A stretch of 58,875 nt of DNA from Saksenaea vasiformis B4078. Lineage: Eukaryota; Mucoromycota; Mucoromycetes; Mucorales; Saksenaeaceae. A model generated the notes under the pieces. It searched no databases. It saw nothing but the letters and a program-made list of their open reading frames with translations, and was not told where the DNA came from. Below are positions 39,370-50,548 of the stretch, piece by piece (position 1 is the first letter of the stretch; every line of letters begins with the position of its first letter). The position numbers were made by a program, and so were the translations under genes. The stretch spans positions 1 to 58,875 of the forward strand of contig JNDT01001519.1 of assembly GCA_000697055.1 (NCBI GenBank), written 5' to 3'.

Positions 39370-40679
39370 ATGGTCTATACCACTACTACTGCTGCTGCTT
39401 TCAAGAAGCTCGCCTCCCCTGCCAATGTGAGACTTTGTAGCCGTCGTTTTCTTTCGGTTTCTACAGGTAACTCAAAAATATAAATTGGATGATTTTTTTT
39501 TCTCACGCGCGAATTTTTTGTAGTGAATGTGAGTTAGCTACTAAAAAGAAAAGAGGAAAAATATACCCAGTTCTCTTAACTCTGGTCTGGTCTATTCTTT
39601 TTCTTTTTTTAGGCCGATCGTAATAAAGCGGTTGGCTTCATTGGTTTGGGTCAAATGGTAAGTCCTTTCCTTAACTTGGCTTCTTACCTAACCTTTTGGT
39701 TCTTTTCTCTCTCTTTCTCAAGGGCCATGGTATGGCGAGAAATTTGTTGCAAAACAGCAAGCGACCTCTTTTTGTCTATGATGTGAATGCTTCGGCTGTG
39801 CAAAAGTTCCTTGAGGTGTGTCCCGAAGCGACAGCCGTAAGCCAACCTGGTGATGTTGCGGAGAAGGCGGCTACGGTGATCACCATGTTGCCTGAACCCA
39901 GCCATGTTGAGGGTGTTTACAAGTCCATGTTGGATGCTGTGGACAAGGACAGTTTGATGATCGACTCAAGTACCATTGGTCCTGAAGCTGCACGTCGCGT
40001 TGCCGCCGAAATGGCCCGTATCAATGTCACTGCTTTCGATGCACCTGTCAGTGGGGGTACCATTGGAGCCAACAATGGTACATTGACATTCATGGTGGGA
40101 GGTCCTTCCGAAGCCGATTTTGAAAAAATCAAGCCTACATTGAGTGCGATGGGTAAGAATGTTGTGTACTGTGGTGGTAGCGGTACGGGTCAAGTGGCCA
40201 AGATTTGCAACAATATGATGCTTGCTATCTCGATGATTGGTGTTTCTGAAACCTTGTTGCTTGGTACTCGTTTGGGTATGGACCCCGCTCTGTTGGCCCA
40301 GATCATGAACACCTCGACGGGCCGGTGCTGGGCCTCGGATACCTGCAACCCCCACCCTGGTGTGTGTCCCAACGCGCCTGCTGGCAAGGACTACCAAGGT
40401 GGCTTTGCCAATAAATTGATTGCCAAGGATCTTCGTTTGGCAATGAAGGCAGCAAGTGATGTGAATAACAATCCCACCATGGGCGCCATCTCTGCACAAG
40501 TTTTTAACACCTTGGCAAACACCGACTATGCCTCCTTGGACTTCTCAAGCGTGTACAAGGTAACTTCTTTGCCCCTCCCCCGTGGCCTTTTCTCTTCAAA
40601 CTAACCTCTGTCTTTTTCTTTCTTTCTTTCCTAGTGGATGGACATTCAGGAAACCAACCAAAAGAAAGCAGCTGCCTAA
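39370..40679 (+). CDS. HIBADH: 3-hydroxyisobutyrate dehydrogenase, mitochondrial
   Basis: Model of 342 aa, exons 39370-39466, 39524-39528, 39613-39657, 39723-40559, 40635-40679. It oxidises 3-hydroxyisobutyrate to methylmalonate semialdehyde with NAD in valine breakdown. The start gives a Thr/Ala/Arg-rich mitochondrial presequence. NAD-binding GFIGLGQMGHGMARNL follows, then the substrate loop DAPVSGGTIGANNGTLTFMV, the catalytic Lys region GTGQVAKICNNMML, and GRCWASDTCNPHPGVCPN with KDLRLAMKAA. Exon 1 ends one base into a codon, and joining it directly to the exon at 39613 creates an immediate TAA. A 5-nt exon (TGAAT, flanked by TTTGTAG and GTGAGT) repairs the phase. The alternative is a weak GTTTCT donor ten bases earlier. 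Confidence 0.93.
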
Positions 40680-40996
40680 TCATCTTCTCTCTCTATCACA
40701 CACAATCTTTTACTTATATTTACCCTCTTTTTCAAAAAGAAACAAAAAATAAAGATACACACAATTGCTGTAGTACATAAATTGTAACCTCTCGAGAAAC
40801 ACAATGTCCCTTTTTTCAGAGGATTGCGGATGACCAAAAAGTTTCAAAATTCTATTAAGGAAAAAAAAAAGGGAAAAATTTTCTATTTGTGATTTTTGTT
40901 GCTATGTACAAAAAAAATTCGACGCTTTCTTTTTTTTTTCCAGGCGACGGGGAAGGATAAATAAGAGTAAAAAAAAAAGTTAAAAAGAGGTGGGGG

Positions 40997-41046
<50 letters not shown>

Positions 41047-41151
41047 GTATAATTTACAAAATACAACAATTATGAGAATGAAATGTGGTTTGTCTTTTTT
41101 CCGTGAGGTTGATAGAGGTTAGAAAAGACATTGATCGATTGATTGATTTGA
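40680..41151. repeat. 3' flanks with (TG)n(AG)n microsatellite
   Basis: A TG dinucleotide tract followed by GA at about 41001-41046 lies between the convergent HIBADH and mitoferrin st ops, with several A/T runs. No gene. Confidence 0.7.
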
Positions 41152-41770
41152 TTACAGGTGAATCAAGTTCTTGTCTTGGCTTCGGTTGTTGTTCTTGTTG
41201 CTGTTTACATCCATAAACCATTTGAAATATTCATAAACACTCCAGCTAATAGCTGCACTTGGCATATGTGTCAACACGCGTGGCTTAAATCCTCTGAAGA
41301 ATCCTCGAATTCCATAGCGTTCCTTGATAATACTGACAGCATCCATCAATCCAGTAACATTACGTACACGATGATCATGACTATTGCCTCGCGTTTGTAG
41401 TACTGTTTTGACAACATCCAAGGGTGTCGTTACGGACGACGCAACCGCACCTGCCAATCCCCCCGCAATGACATGTGTTTTCGGGTCATATTCTCCATTT
41501 GGGTTCAATGATTTACGGAAGAATTCATACGTTGCAAACTGAACAGACTGAAAAGGAATAGACATGGCCAATGTCGTGGGAAGTGAGATATAAAATGCTG
41601 CTGCTCCTTCTTTCGCATATACATGACGAGCACATTCACGAGCTGTTCGATAGGTCGAGTCGCGCAACTGCATACGTTGTTTGATCACTACGGGGAGACG
41701 TGGAGAATGCAACTTTTAGCTAAGAAGAACAAGAAGAAATAGATAAAAGAAAGCAAGCAAGCTTGTCCCA

Positions 41771-41823
<53 letters not shown>

Positions 41824-42365
41824 CTTCTCTTCTCTTACCATCAAATGGATTCATCAATGTATCATGTGCAAAGGTAGCACATGCACCTGCGGCAGCACTT
41901 GCCAATGGATGATGAATACCGTCATCTTGATCAGCACCAAAGATTTCTTTACAATATTCATAGGTTGCAAAATGTAATGCATGAGCAGGTCCAGCACCCA
42001 ACACGACAGAATTAACCCCTCTCCATAAACTTCGTGACGCAGCTCGAAAGGTATCCGATGAACTGCGAGCAGCAAGTGCAGGAGCACCAGCTGCAGCAGC
42101 AGCAGTAGCAGTAGTAGTGGTAGTAGTTGTAACACCAACAACAGTAGGTCTGGAGGATGCTTGGATCACTTGCATCCGCGTCTAAAAGATAGATAAGTCT
42201 TTTCTCTCTCTTTTTTTTTCTTAAATAGAGAGATCGACCTACTTTAATACTGTCTACAGGATACATGGCACAATGTTCGGCAATACCAGCAAAAGCACCC
42301 GCAAGTGCATTTTGGGACATGGATGAATTATTTCCGAGTGACTCATAGTCATAATCTTCTGTCAT
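41152..42365 (-). CDS. mitochondrial iron carrier, mitoferrin (MRS3/MRS4) type
   Basis: Model of 333 aa, exons 42365-42243, 42181-41839, 41687-41152. It has three mitochondrial-carrier repeats with PxD/ExxK signatures: YPVDSIKTRMQ, NPFDVIKQRMQ and TPLDVVKTVLQTRG. The second helix-4 contact region reads DTLMNPFD, and the Met-Asn pair is the mitoferrin substrate-site signature. The final LQTRG is also typical of MRS3/4. It would import ferrous iron across the inner membrane for heme and Fe-S synthesis. Between repeats 1 and 2 there is a low-complexity Thr/Ala insert (about residues 57-80) encoded by GTA/GCA trinucleotide runs, in a loop where yeast has only a short link. A long CT tract occupies intron 2. 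Confidence 0.9.
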
Positions 42366-44247
42366 GGTTATCAGATAAAGCGTGTGAAAAGAGGAAAGGG
42401 GTAAAAGTGGAGAAAGAAGAAAAAAGGAACTTTTTTTTATAACCGAAAAAAAAAAGCCTTTATCTAACAAACGCGTAGGAAAAAAAAAAAAAAAAAAAAA
42501 AAAAAACATTGGCGAACCCCTGTCCGACATGAGCATGACCAATCACAAAAGAATCTGATAACTGAATTTGCAGACGGCTGAACTCCCGAACATCCCCGCA
42601 AGTGGATTACCGAGCATCCCCGTAGATATAAAAAAGAAAACATGGACAGCCCTTTTGTCAAGACCAAGACATCATGAATGAACTTTGCCATGGGCGGGGA
42701 AACATGGGTTCATTTTGAGCAACCTACCGATTGTCGTCATGGGAAGACAGATTCCATGGGGAATCCTCAACCAAAAAAAGAAAAAGTCGATCCCGAGTTC
42801 CTACGACCTCGGTCCTTTTTGTCCTTAATATAACCCGTTCGTTCGTCTTGCTAGCTTAAAAACATCCGCGAAACAAGTTTTCTTTTTAACTGAACCCCTT
42901 CCAACTAAAGTAACACGGTGTGTACATTCGCAACCCCAGTCATAGGCCTATGAACAGTGATTGATCACCTGCCAGACCACTCGCATGTAAGGCCGTGTCC
43001 AGCCAGTTGCAAGATGAAAGATACGCTATCTCTCTCTCTCTCTCTGTGTATCCTTGAGGCTGTGCTAATAGTAGATATATATATATATAAATAAATAACT
43101 AGCATGTGTTTCATAGCCTTTACGCACAGTCAAGTTAAAAAATCCCACACGACATGCTTTTCTTCGTTACGTTTTTTTTTCGCGAATAAGGGGTTCTTCG
43201 ATGACGACATCGAGATGAGATTGCCCAACTTCTTGTAAACCTGTCACATCAAAGGTCCTTGGAGAACTATTGGATGTATCGTTCTGGTTGTTGTTGCTAC
43301 AGAAGACCATGTCCTGTTTTGGTATGCCGAACGAGCTGCGTCCTTTTTTTTTTTGGCCATGTAGCTCGTCAAAATGTACTTGGACAAACATTACCAGGAT
43401 ACCCTTCACGAGGATAAATGCGGTAGGTCACACGCATTGCCTAATTTGACAAGACGATCTGATAAAGAAAAAAAAATTTTATCGTTATCCTGTGCAAGGG
43501 GGGTTGAGAGGGGCATTGACGAAGCCGCTCTGTTTCTTGCCCGGGGGAGACATCATGGTTTTTTTTTCGCTTTCAGCCGGTATTTGCTGGGCAAAATCTA
43601 GATGCTCATTCTGATGAAAAACCAGGATACATTTGACGATCTGTTGGCTTGATGCATGCATAAAATGGAACTAGTCAAGGAATAATGACGCGGGCTAGCA
43701 TCACTGTGACCCTAGTAGTACTTACTACTACTGTTACTATTGACTATTCTGACCCATAGCGTGTGTATAGCTTATTACATTTGCAGATAATTAGATAATG
43801 TGGAGAGCTACCTTTTTCAGTTACATCAATCCGAAAACTGGATTACCTAGAACTTGTTATAATCGATGATGAATCTGGATTGGACCTTAAAAACGATGAT
43901 ATCGTCTTAAAACACGGTGAATAATGAGATACTTTTCGACCACTTTCCCGCTTTTTTTTTCCTTGCATCCTCAATGAATCGCGTCGAAAGAATCCTGAGA
44001 AGCATCTCAAGGATTATTATTGCACATAGGCCTTTGTGCATTGCTGAGGGAAAGGTTGCTGAATAGAGAGAGAGAGAGAGGAGGTCTCAGTACTTAATGC
44101 GTTGAAAGCGGGAGAACCCATTGGAAAGTTTTTCATATAAAAAATCGTTGGTAAATAAATAAGAAGCACTTTGTTTCATGAATTTTAACGATGCATGTCA
44201 TGACTACCAAGATCGCACTGGCCTACTTCTGTGGCTGTTCGATTACT
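42366..44247. other. 1.9 kb intergenic, possible orphan exons
   Basis: Upstream of the mitoferrin and downstream of the seven-TM gene. It has a 26-nt A-run (42481-42506). A minus-strand frame at 43167-43409 ends in a protein-like segment (DVTGLQEVGQSHLDVVIEE), and there is a plus-strand orphan exon at 43821-43924 listed separately. Simple repeats: CT at 43030-43046, TA at 43075-43089. I cannot assemble a gene from these. Confidence 0.35.
43821..43924 (+). pseudogene. possible orphan 3' exon, unknown protein end
   Basis: After a good acceptor (CCTTTTTCAG) a frame of 33 residues runs to TAA: TSIRKLDYLELVIIDDESG followed by a charged LKNDDIVLKHGE. The alternation of hydrophobic and acidic residues looks like true coding sequence. 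No upstream exon in the preceding 600 bp joins convincingly, so it may be a stranded gene remnant or the end of a gene I cannot see. Confidence 0.25.
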
Positions 44248-45499
44248 TCATCGAAAGGAACGAGAGCTGGTAAGCATAGAGCCTTCATTGTAACGGGATT
44301 CCGTTTTCGTGTAGTGGCTTTGCATTTCATGTTCGTTGTAGTCAGTGTCTGCGATGGCATGGATACGATCCAAATCAGAAGGAGAAATAGGACCGACGGA
44401 ACTTTCAATGTCGCTTTCTGCACTGTGTTCATCCGACCGACCATATTTAAGTTGCTTGATGATAAGATAGGAAGCAAGATACCCTACGAATAGATAAAGA
44501 GGGGCGACATCCATAAGTTTTTCTTGTACCATGGGAAAAACATTGCTGCTTACAGTCAATTGTATAGACGATGGGTGTATTTCCTCCAAGCACGCGTTGT
44601 GTTAATAAGATCCCTGTCACGATATTTGACAGACAGACACCAAGACTAGTTGCAAATCTGAGTGGTATTTGTTTGTTTCTTTCTGCAAAATTGGGAACGT
44701 ACCAGTAAATGAGACCTTCTCTGAGGAGTGTTTTCTGAATACTTGTACCAAGGATTTGGTAGTGTCGGTAAATGACAATGATGAAGCAAGAAGACAAAAA
44801 GATATTCGAAAAAAAATCAATGGTTGTCTTCATGATCACGATATACATGGCTATCGTTTTGTCAGAAGATGGAAAAAGCACAAAAATTGCCTTCCAACTC
44901 ACGATAATCTGTCACACAGACGCCACCTACATAGAAGGTGGAGGATCGACCAATCGTTAGGTTGAGACCAATAAAGAACCCAAGACCACAAAGAGGGATG
45001 ATTCCCAAGGCAAGAATAAATTTGGATCGACTGTTCCCCAAATAGGCCCTCCATAGTAGCACGGATTGAAGAGCAATGTCCCCTACGTTGACTCCGACAA
45101 CAGAAAAGAAAAGTCGCTAGCAAAATCATTGATACGCGTGAAAAAGAAAAAAAAGAACGAAATTCATGTTTGAAAAAATGACGTGGAATGATAGCTTACA
45201 AAGGTACAGTCGACTTCAATTAAAGAGGCGAGCAGGGTGACAAAGGTAACAACGACACCAAGGACAGCTTGTGCAAAGACGATGGCATGAATGGGTTTAC
45301 GCGCTTTGTAAAGCATCCATCCAGATCGAATGGATTGCCAGATAAAACAAGAAAAGCCCACACTAACAAACATGATAGAAAAGGCAGCTTCAGAAGGGAT
45401 CATAGGTGCTGTGTGTGTTTTCTCCATGGCTACAGAACAAGAACAAGAGAAAGAGAAATAAAGCAAGAAAGAAAGAATGAAAGAAAAAGGAATCCTCAT
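44248..45499 (-). CDS. seven-TM hypothetical membrane protein
   Basis: Model of 348 aa, exons 45499-45200, 45116-44903, 44850-44554, 44483-44248, in phase. The N-terminus (MRIPFSFILSFLLYFSFSC) is a signal peptide or first membrane segment. It is followed by about seven further hydrophobic segments, for example AIVFAQAVLGVVVTFVTLLA, ALGIIPLCGLGFFIGLNLTI, NIFLSSCFIIVIY and ASYLIIKQLKYG. The end is a cytosolic polar tail with several Ser clusters (SAESDIESSVGPISPSDLD). The layout is receptor-like, but I recognise no GPCR class and no ligand-binding domain, so function is unknown. The last intron choice (acceptor at 44484) is set by phase; the nearer acceptor gives a stop. Confidence 0.6.
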
Positions 45500-45915
45500 T
45501 TTATGGAAAACAGGAACAACGCATGCTTTCCTTGGATACGCTTAAATAATACACACTACCTCTTCCCCATTTGCACCTGTTGTTCTTCTTATGAATCGCT
45601 TCGTATGGACAAGAGGAAGAAGAAGAAGAATAGCCTATGGGTAATCATAACTGGTTACCATTATTACTACTACTACTGCTGCTGCTTGTTTCTTGTTTCT
45701 TGTTTCTTTTCATCGACCATTGAGAAGGGATTTGCTTTTTGTTACATTCAACAACGATCATGATTGGCCAAAATGATCAATAGAAGATACGTACATATCC
45801 AGATTGTGTGCATTGGAGGAGTTTTCCCTTCCTTTCTTTTTTTTTTAAAAAAAAAAGTAGCTTCTGTTTTTGTTTTGTTTTGTTTTGTTTTTTCCTTTCT
45901 TTTTTTTTTCTTCTT
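45500..45915. other. intergenic, no gene
   Basis: Promoter side of the seven-TM gene and 3' flank of the next hypothetical gene. Trinucleotide CTA/CTG runs at about 45662-45685 and a TTTTG repeat at 45870-45890. Confidence 0.4.
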
Positions 45916-46425
45916 TTATGCATCTACTACCATCCTTTGATCTGAGCTAGTGGATAACGCTACAAGACTTTGTGCGGCTTCAATCATTTTTGCTAATTGA
46001 CATCGCGTCATATCCGGTCGCCTCGCAACTTCTTGTCGCCATACATCTGAATCTTCCCACGCGATGGTTGTTGAGGTTGTACTTTGTTCTGATCCTTCTT
46101 TTGGTTGTGGAGGATCTCTTAGGATAGGATCAAAGTGCATGATCCCATAACGACGTTCTGTTGACCGTTGCCCCCGCCGTCGTCGCGTGTGTTGTTGTCG
46201 TTTATGAAGTGAATCGGAAGAAGATGTCAATGAAAAAACGGACGTAGAACATCCATCGAGGGTAGTAGTAGTAGTAGAGGTTTTAGGTGAGCGATCCGAA
46301 TCTTGTTGTGCAAACGTCGCCGGTGATAAGGATTGATGTATAATCAATGGTTCTTTTGTGGTATGGAACGACGACGGTGTGAAAATAGAAAATACCACAG
46401 CACTGTGCCCATTACTTTTTGGCAT
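45916..46425 (-). CDS. hypothetical protein, mostly disordered
   Basis: Single exon of 169 aa (MPKSNGHSAVVFSIFTP...). The middle is Ser/Thr-rich with a poly-Thr run and a basic patch (KRQQHTRRRRGQRSTERR). The last third looks helical and better conserved (SDVWRQEVARRPDMTRCQLA then KMIEAAQSLVALS). No family recognised. Codon use and composition resemble the other real genes here, and the frame is uninterrupted, but without similarity it stays tentative. Confidence 0.5.
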   Translation of the reverse strand: MPKSNGHSAVVFSIFTPSSFHTTKEPLIIHQSLSPATFAQQDSDRSPKTSTTTTTLDGCSTSVFSLTSSSDSLHKRQQHTRRRRGQRSTERRYGIMHFDPILRDPPQPKEGSEQSTTSTTIAWEDSDVWRQEVARRPDMTRCQLAKMIEAAQSLVALSTSSDQRMVVDA

Positions 46426-47247
46426 CTAAATGAAACCTCATGAGTTTTTTTTTTCTTTCCTGAATGCAACCCCATGCAAACCCATCCACATCGCCGCCAT
46501 AAAAAAAAAAAGGTAAACACCATCTTACAGCTCTTTATTTTATTTTATTTTTTTTCTTGTTGGGAAGCGTTATAAAGATAGAAGAGGTAGAAAAGAAAAA
46601 AGGAAAAGAGAAGAAGAAAAAGAAGAAGAGAGAGAGAGAGAGAAGTGAGAGAAAAAGGAAAGTGCAAAAAGATAGACAATCCGAAATAGCCATATAAGGC
46701 AAGCAAAACCCGTAGACAAAGCCTGAAGAAACTCTCGCAACCTCGGGTCCCCCGATAACCTGCCCAAATTTGGACATTTGAGCAAAAAAAAAAGGATCTC
46801 TTTCGTTTGTTTTCTTTTTTTTTTCACTTGACAAGGTAAATAGTGTAACTTTTGCGTCTTGCTTGGGTACATGCAGAGGAATCCGCGGTTGTTCGATCTG
46901 ATAAGCTACAGTCTAAAGAAAAAAAAAAACTATCTGTCTGTCTGTATTTAACAAAAAGGATGACCAACGCAGGATTACTTGTCGCTTTGGATTACAGGTT
47001 CCTTTTCATGGACCTAACAAATTATTCAGGAGCAAACGTGGTGAAACCGCACAAATAAAGAGACATTGCTAAAAAAGTGTGGCAGATGATTGCTTTTAAG
47101 GCTACCCCGAAACGTCCTATTTTGGAAGATCCTCACTGATTGGTCACACCACTCTCTGTCTCTGTCTCTCAAGCCCAGATCATGGGTACTAGGGAAGGTA
47201 ATATAGGTAGGTAGTAGCTAGTTATGATTATTATTTTATTATATTAT
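46426..47247. other. intergenic, no gene
   Basis: A/T and GA runs (46624-46645), with no domain-bearing frame. Minus-strand frames here are driven by the purine tracts. Confidence 0.4.
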
Positions 47248-48688
47248 TCATAGAGGTTTTTGACCAATGACGCCGTTCAGACCTGTAGTCGCACCGGATG
47301 TAGACAAGGCGACACTGATTCCTTCTAAAAACTTCTTTTGTTCTTCACTGGTGACAAGTCCCATTTTTGGACCAAGGAATTTCATTCCACTTTTGAATCC
47401 TTGTTTCCAGTCCCACACAAACTTTTTCGCAAGATTTGTTTGCGCAGCTAATTTGAAAAAAAAAAAGAAAAGTTTTAAACGGAACTTATCTTACTACAAA
47501 CCTGTCCCCTCCCCCAAAAAAAGAAATAAAAAAAAAAAAGCTTACAGTATTCTATCAATCGATAATCAGATTGGATCACTTTTGCACCTGCTTCGGTCAT
47601 CAGTCGTTCTAGTTGCAATGCGATACGTGGGTCTTGACCACGATCTTTGCAAGTCTCTCGGACTATATATATATATATAACATATATATATATACTCTCG
47701 TTAGCAAAGAAGTGATTCTTCTTTTTTTTCTTTTTTTTTTTTTTTTGCTTAAACTTACGTGCTGTCATTCCCTTTTGGACAAGTTCATTACCGTTAACCT
47801 AGCAACCGCTGTTGGTCAAAGAGCATGAACTTCCCTCTCTCCCCCTCGTTTTGCCTTACCAACACGTCATATTCCATCAGATGAAGGATACCTCCGGGTT
47901 TGACCACACGAAGACATTCTTTGACAGCACGCGGCCATTCATCTTCACGGAGGGCAAGAATTAATATCCGCATATGCACAAGATCAAATGAATTATCCGG
48001 AAAATCAAGTGTTGACAAAATATTGCCATAACCAAATTTTACGTTGGGTAGATGGATATTACTATCCAAATGGACATCGACGATATCAACACCAACGAAT
48101 TCGGCTTTTGGGTAGGCCATCGCCATGTCCTACACGTTGTGTTAGCCCTTTAAGGAAAAAAGAAAAAAAAACTCTTCTCTCTTACCATGACCCACATGCC
48201 AGAACCGCAACCGATATCAAGGACTCGGCCACCTTCTTCAAGATTGACCACATCCAAGGTACGGCTCAAAACGTTGCTACGGTCATAGGTCAGGAGTAAA
48301 AAAATTGTTGTTAAACTATATATTTACCCGCCGTAAAGTTCTTTGATAGCAAGATGTTGCTAACCGGGAGAGGGAGGATGTAAGTAAAAAAAGAAAAGAA
48401 AAAAGGTATCACTTTGTTTGAAGGGGGGGAGAGAGAGAGAGAGACACATACGACTGTCAAACGATCTTGTTCTTCTTCATCCTTTGGAAGCCAGTAAGTA
48501 GACTCTTGGATATCATGAAAGAGACGATGGGAAGGAATCGAGGTCATGGATTGGCTGGGTGTTGTTTGGTCCTCAGTTAGTGCAGGAACGCTTTCGGATG
48601 CTGCTGTATCAGTCATGGGAGGTGGTGGTGATGTTTTCGTCTTCTTATCGGGTTTTGGGGTTGAACGTTTGGAAGATAGATTGCCCAT
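47248..48688 (-). CDS. class I SAM-dependent methyltransferase
   Basis: Model of 328 aa, exons 48688-48452, 48359-48328, 48276-48186, 48129-47860, 47798-47759, 47662-47546, 47447-47248, all in phase. After a disordered Pro/Ser/Thr N-terminus comes the fungal methyltransferase opening STYWLPKDEEEQDRL, then motif I VLDIGCGSGMWVMDMA, acidic loop VGVDIVDV, motif II-like NSFDLVHMR and motif III VVKPGGILHLMEYD. The fold and the opening match the large, functionally diverse UMTA/LaeA-like group, so the substrate cannot be assigned. The N-terminal MGNLSSKRS has Gly at position 2 and Ser at 6 in the processed numbering, a plausible N-myristoylation signal. Exon 5 is only 40 nt, and an AT-repeat fills intron 5. 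Confidence 0.85.
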
Positions 48689-49465
48689 CCAGATTATAAA
48701 TGAAAAATAAAAATAAAAATAAAAATTTTTTGTACCCCAGTGAACGGGAAGTAACGATGAGTTGGGAGAGAGAAAAAAGAAGAAAACAAGAGTCCGCTAT
48801 TGTATGCTTTCGTATTCTTCAACGTAGTACACGAAATAAGAACCTGTTGGGAAAAAGTTAACAGAAGATATCTTCTTTTTTTAAGTCCTGACTCTACTCC
48901 GCCCCATGAACTTTCCCCCGATAAAACATCTAACCTTTACTGTCGTTTGGCTATGTTAGAGAAATAAAGTAGTAGGCTCGATGTGGTTCTGACATCTTTG
49001 TTACACGAAGTCAGTCAGTCAACCAATTTGCCAAAAAAAAAAACACGAGGCACACAACATGGAGGGCTGTGCAGCGATTCTGGGCGACGATGATAATAGC
49101 AGCCGAAGAAAAAGAAAAAGAAAAAAAAAACGGATGCAATTGCTTTATAGGGAATATCGAACGATGCACATGCTATGCTGAGATCATTGGGATTAGTGAG
49201 CGATTTTCTTGGTTCAAAGGGACACAAGTGCAACAACGGTGCGACATAACCAAAATCTCGATATAGTCCATCTAAAGTCACCACCTGTCAATTAGAGAGA
49301 GGATAAAGATAGCCTACTACTTAGTTGGGTCAGATGGTGACTTAAATGAAGAGCATTCGGTTATCCGAGATTTCTGAATTGACACTTTGCTTTTCTTTTC
49401 TTTTTTTTTTGTTCTTTTACTTGGAGTCAAGGTCGTCTTTTTAAGAGAAGAAAAAAACGGAGACC
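48689..49465. other. intergenic
   Basis: Upstream of the methyltransferase. A minus-strand frame (49284-49130) reads like a protein exon, LDGLYRDFGYVAPLLHLCP and beyond, framed by an acceptor-like TTGACAG, but no partner exon or family is found. Confidence 0.3.
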
Positions 49466-50430
49466 AATGGAGGAAGGAAGAGATGGGATCTCTTCGTTTT
49501 ACGTTCAAGTGTAATAATTTTGAGCTGGAAATTGTCGACGTTTCTACAGGAAAAGTGGTTTTTCGAGTTAACCCACGGAAGAGTTCACGCCTGGTCATCA
49601 GGGGTAAAAAATGTCTCGGAACAAGGAACATGTTCCATTTTTAAATCGGGATATCTTGTTACATTGACATGGTCCGGTGACGCCTCTGCTCCTGTGCTTC
49701 ATACATTGGATTCCGGCTCTTTACAATTAACTCCGTCAGGACTATGTGACAATGCAATGTAAGCGATATTGCACACGTTCAAATGGGTCTAAAGAGATCG
49801 GCCATCCTTTAAGTGCTTTGCATCCGCGCCCCGAAAGATGAAGTCCATGATCATCATCTTTGTGAAAGCTTATCAGGTCCTACTGAAAATTTGATAAATC
49901 TTCGCAGTTCCAGATCATGATCGTCATAGCAGTTTCATAGGACCCACCAATAAGGTGCGGTTCGTGGAAATCCATTTCATGATTCATGACAATATTACGC
50001 CGAAGTAATTGGAGTTAGCTAGAGCAACATGTAACCAAAAATAAAATAAAAGAATGAAAAATGAGAAACCACTGGTTCCACACCTTTCTCTTTCTCTTTT
50101 CCTTTTTTTTTTTCTTTCATGGGTATCAAAGGCCCCTTCTTCATTTTGCAAATTCTGCAGGAGCCTACCACGAAGCAACGTCTGTCGTAAGCTATCTGGA
50201 TGATCACGTTGTCGAGATTGTTTTTGTCGATGTATGTGCTGTAGTCTTTACATTGCTACAAGAAACTGTGAGACAAGAATTACTCAAACTACGGGTACAA
50301 CATCGTAAAGGTATGCAACATCATCATCTTCTTCTTATCATGTAGTACTACTACTCTTTGTACAGGCGTGTCGATGTCATTTACCACCCTGTCATGAGCC
50401 GGAACTCGTATTTGAATTTGTACAAGCTAT
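49466..50430 (+). pseudogene. possible decayed multi-exon gene, unknown family
   Basis: A segment at 49549-49761 reads EKWFFELTHGRVHAWSSG and GTCSIFKSGYLVTLTWSG, followed by LHTLDSGSLQLTPSGLC, with an acceptor before it and a GTAAGC donor after it. A second segment at about 50124-50292 contains YHEATSVVSYLDDHVVEIVF. With a GTACAA donor at 50293 it can be joined to 50367-50432, giving RACRCHLPPCHEPELVFEFV and a stop. The composition is clearly protein-like, but the part between (49762-50120) has stops in all frames and no clean exon. I treat it as a decayed or poorly resolved gene lying next to the TIR element. Confidence 0.3.
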
Positions 50431-50548
50431 GATATAGACCATGTCGAGTTGTTGCGCAGCCACAGGTTTCCTAATCGCCACCTCTGTCTTGTCATCGATG
50501 GGTGATCAGCTGCCTGCCAAGCGGCCTACGAATAAAAAAGAATTGCTA

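Noticed and set aside
39966..40499. 177-codon antisense frame inside HIBADH
   Set aside because: It mirrors the conserved HIBADH exon in reverse, is His/Arg/Thr-rich from codon shadowing, and has no similarity or splice support.
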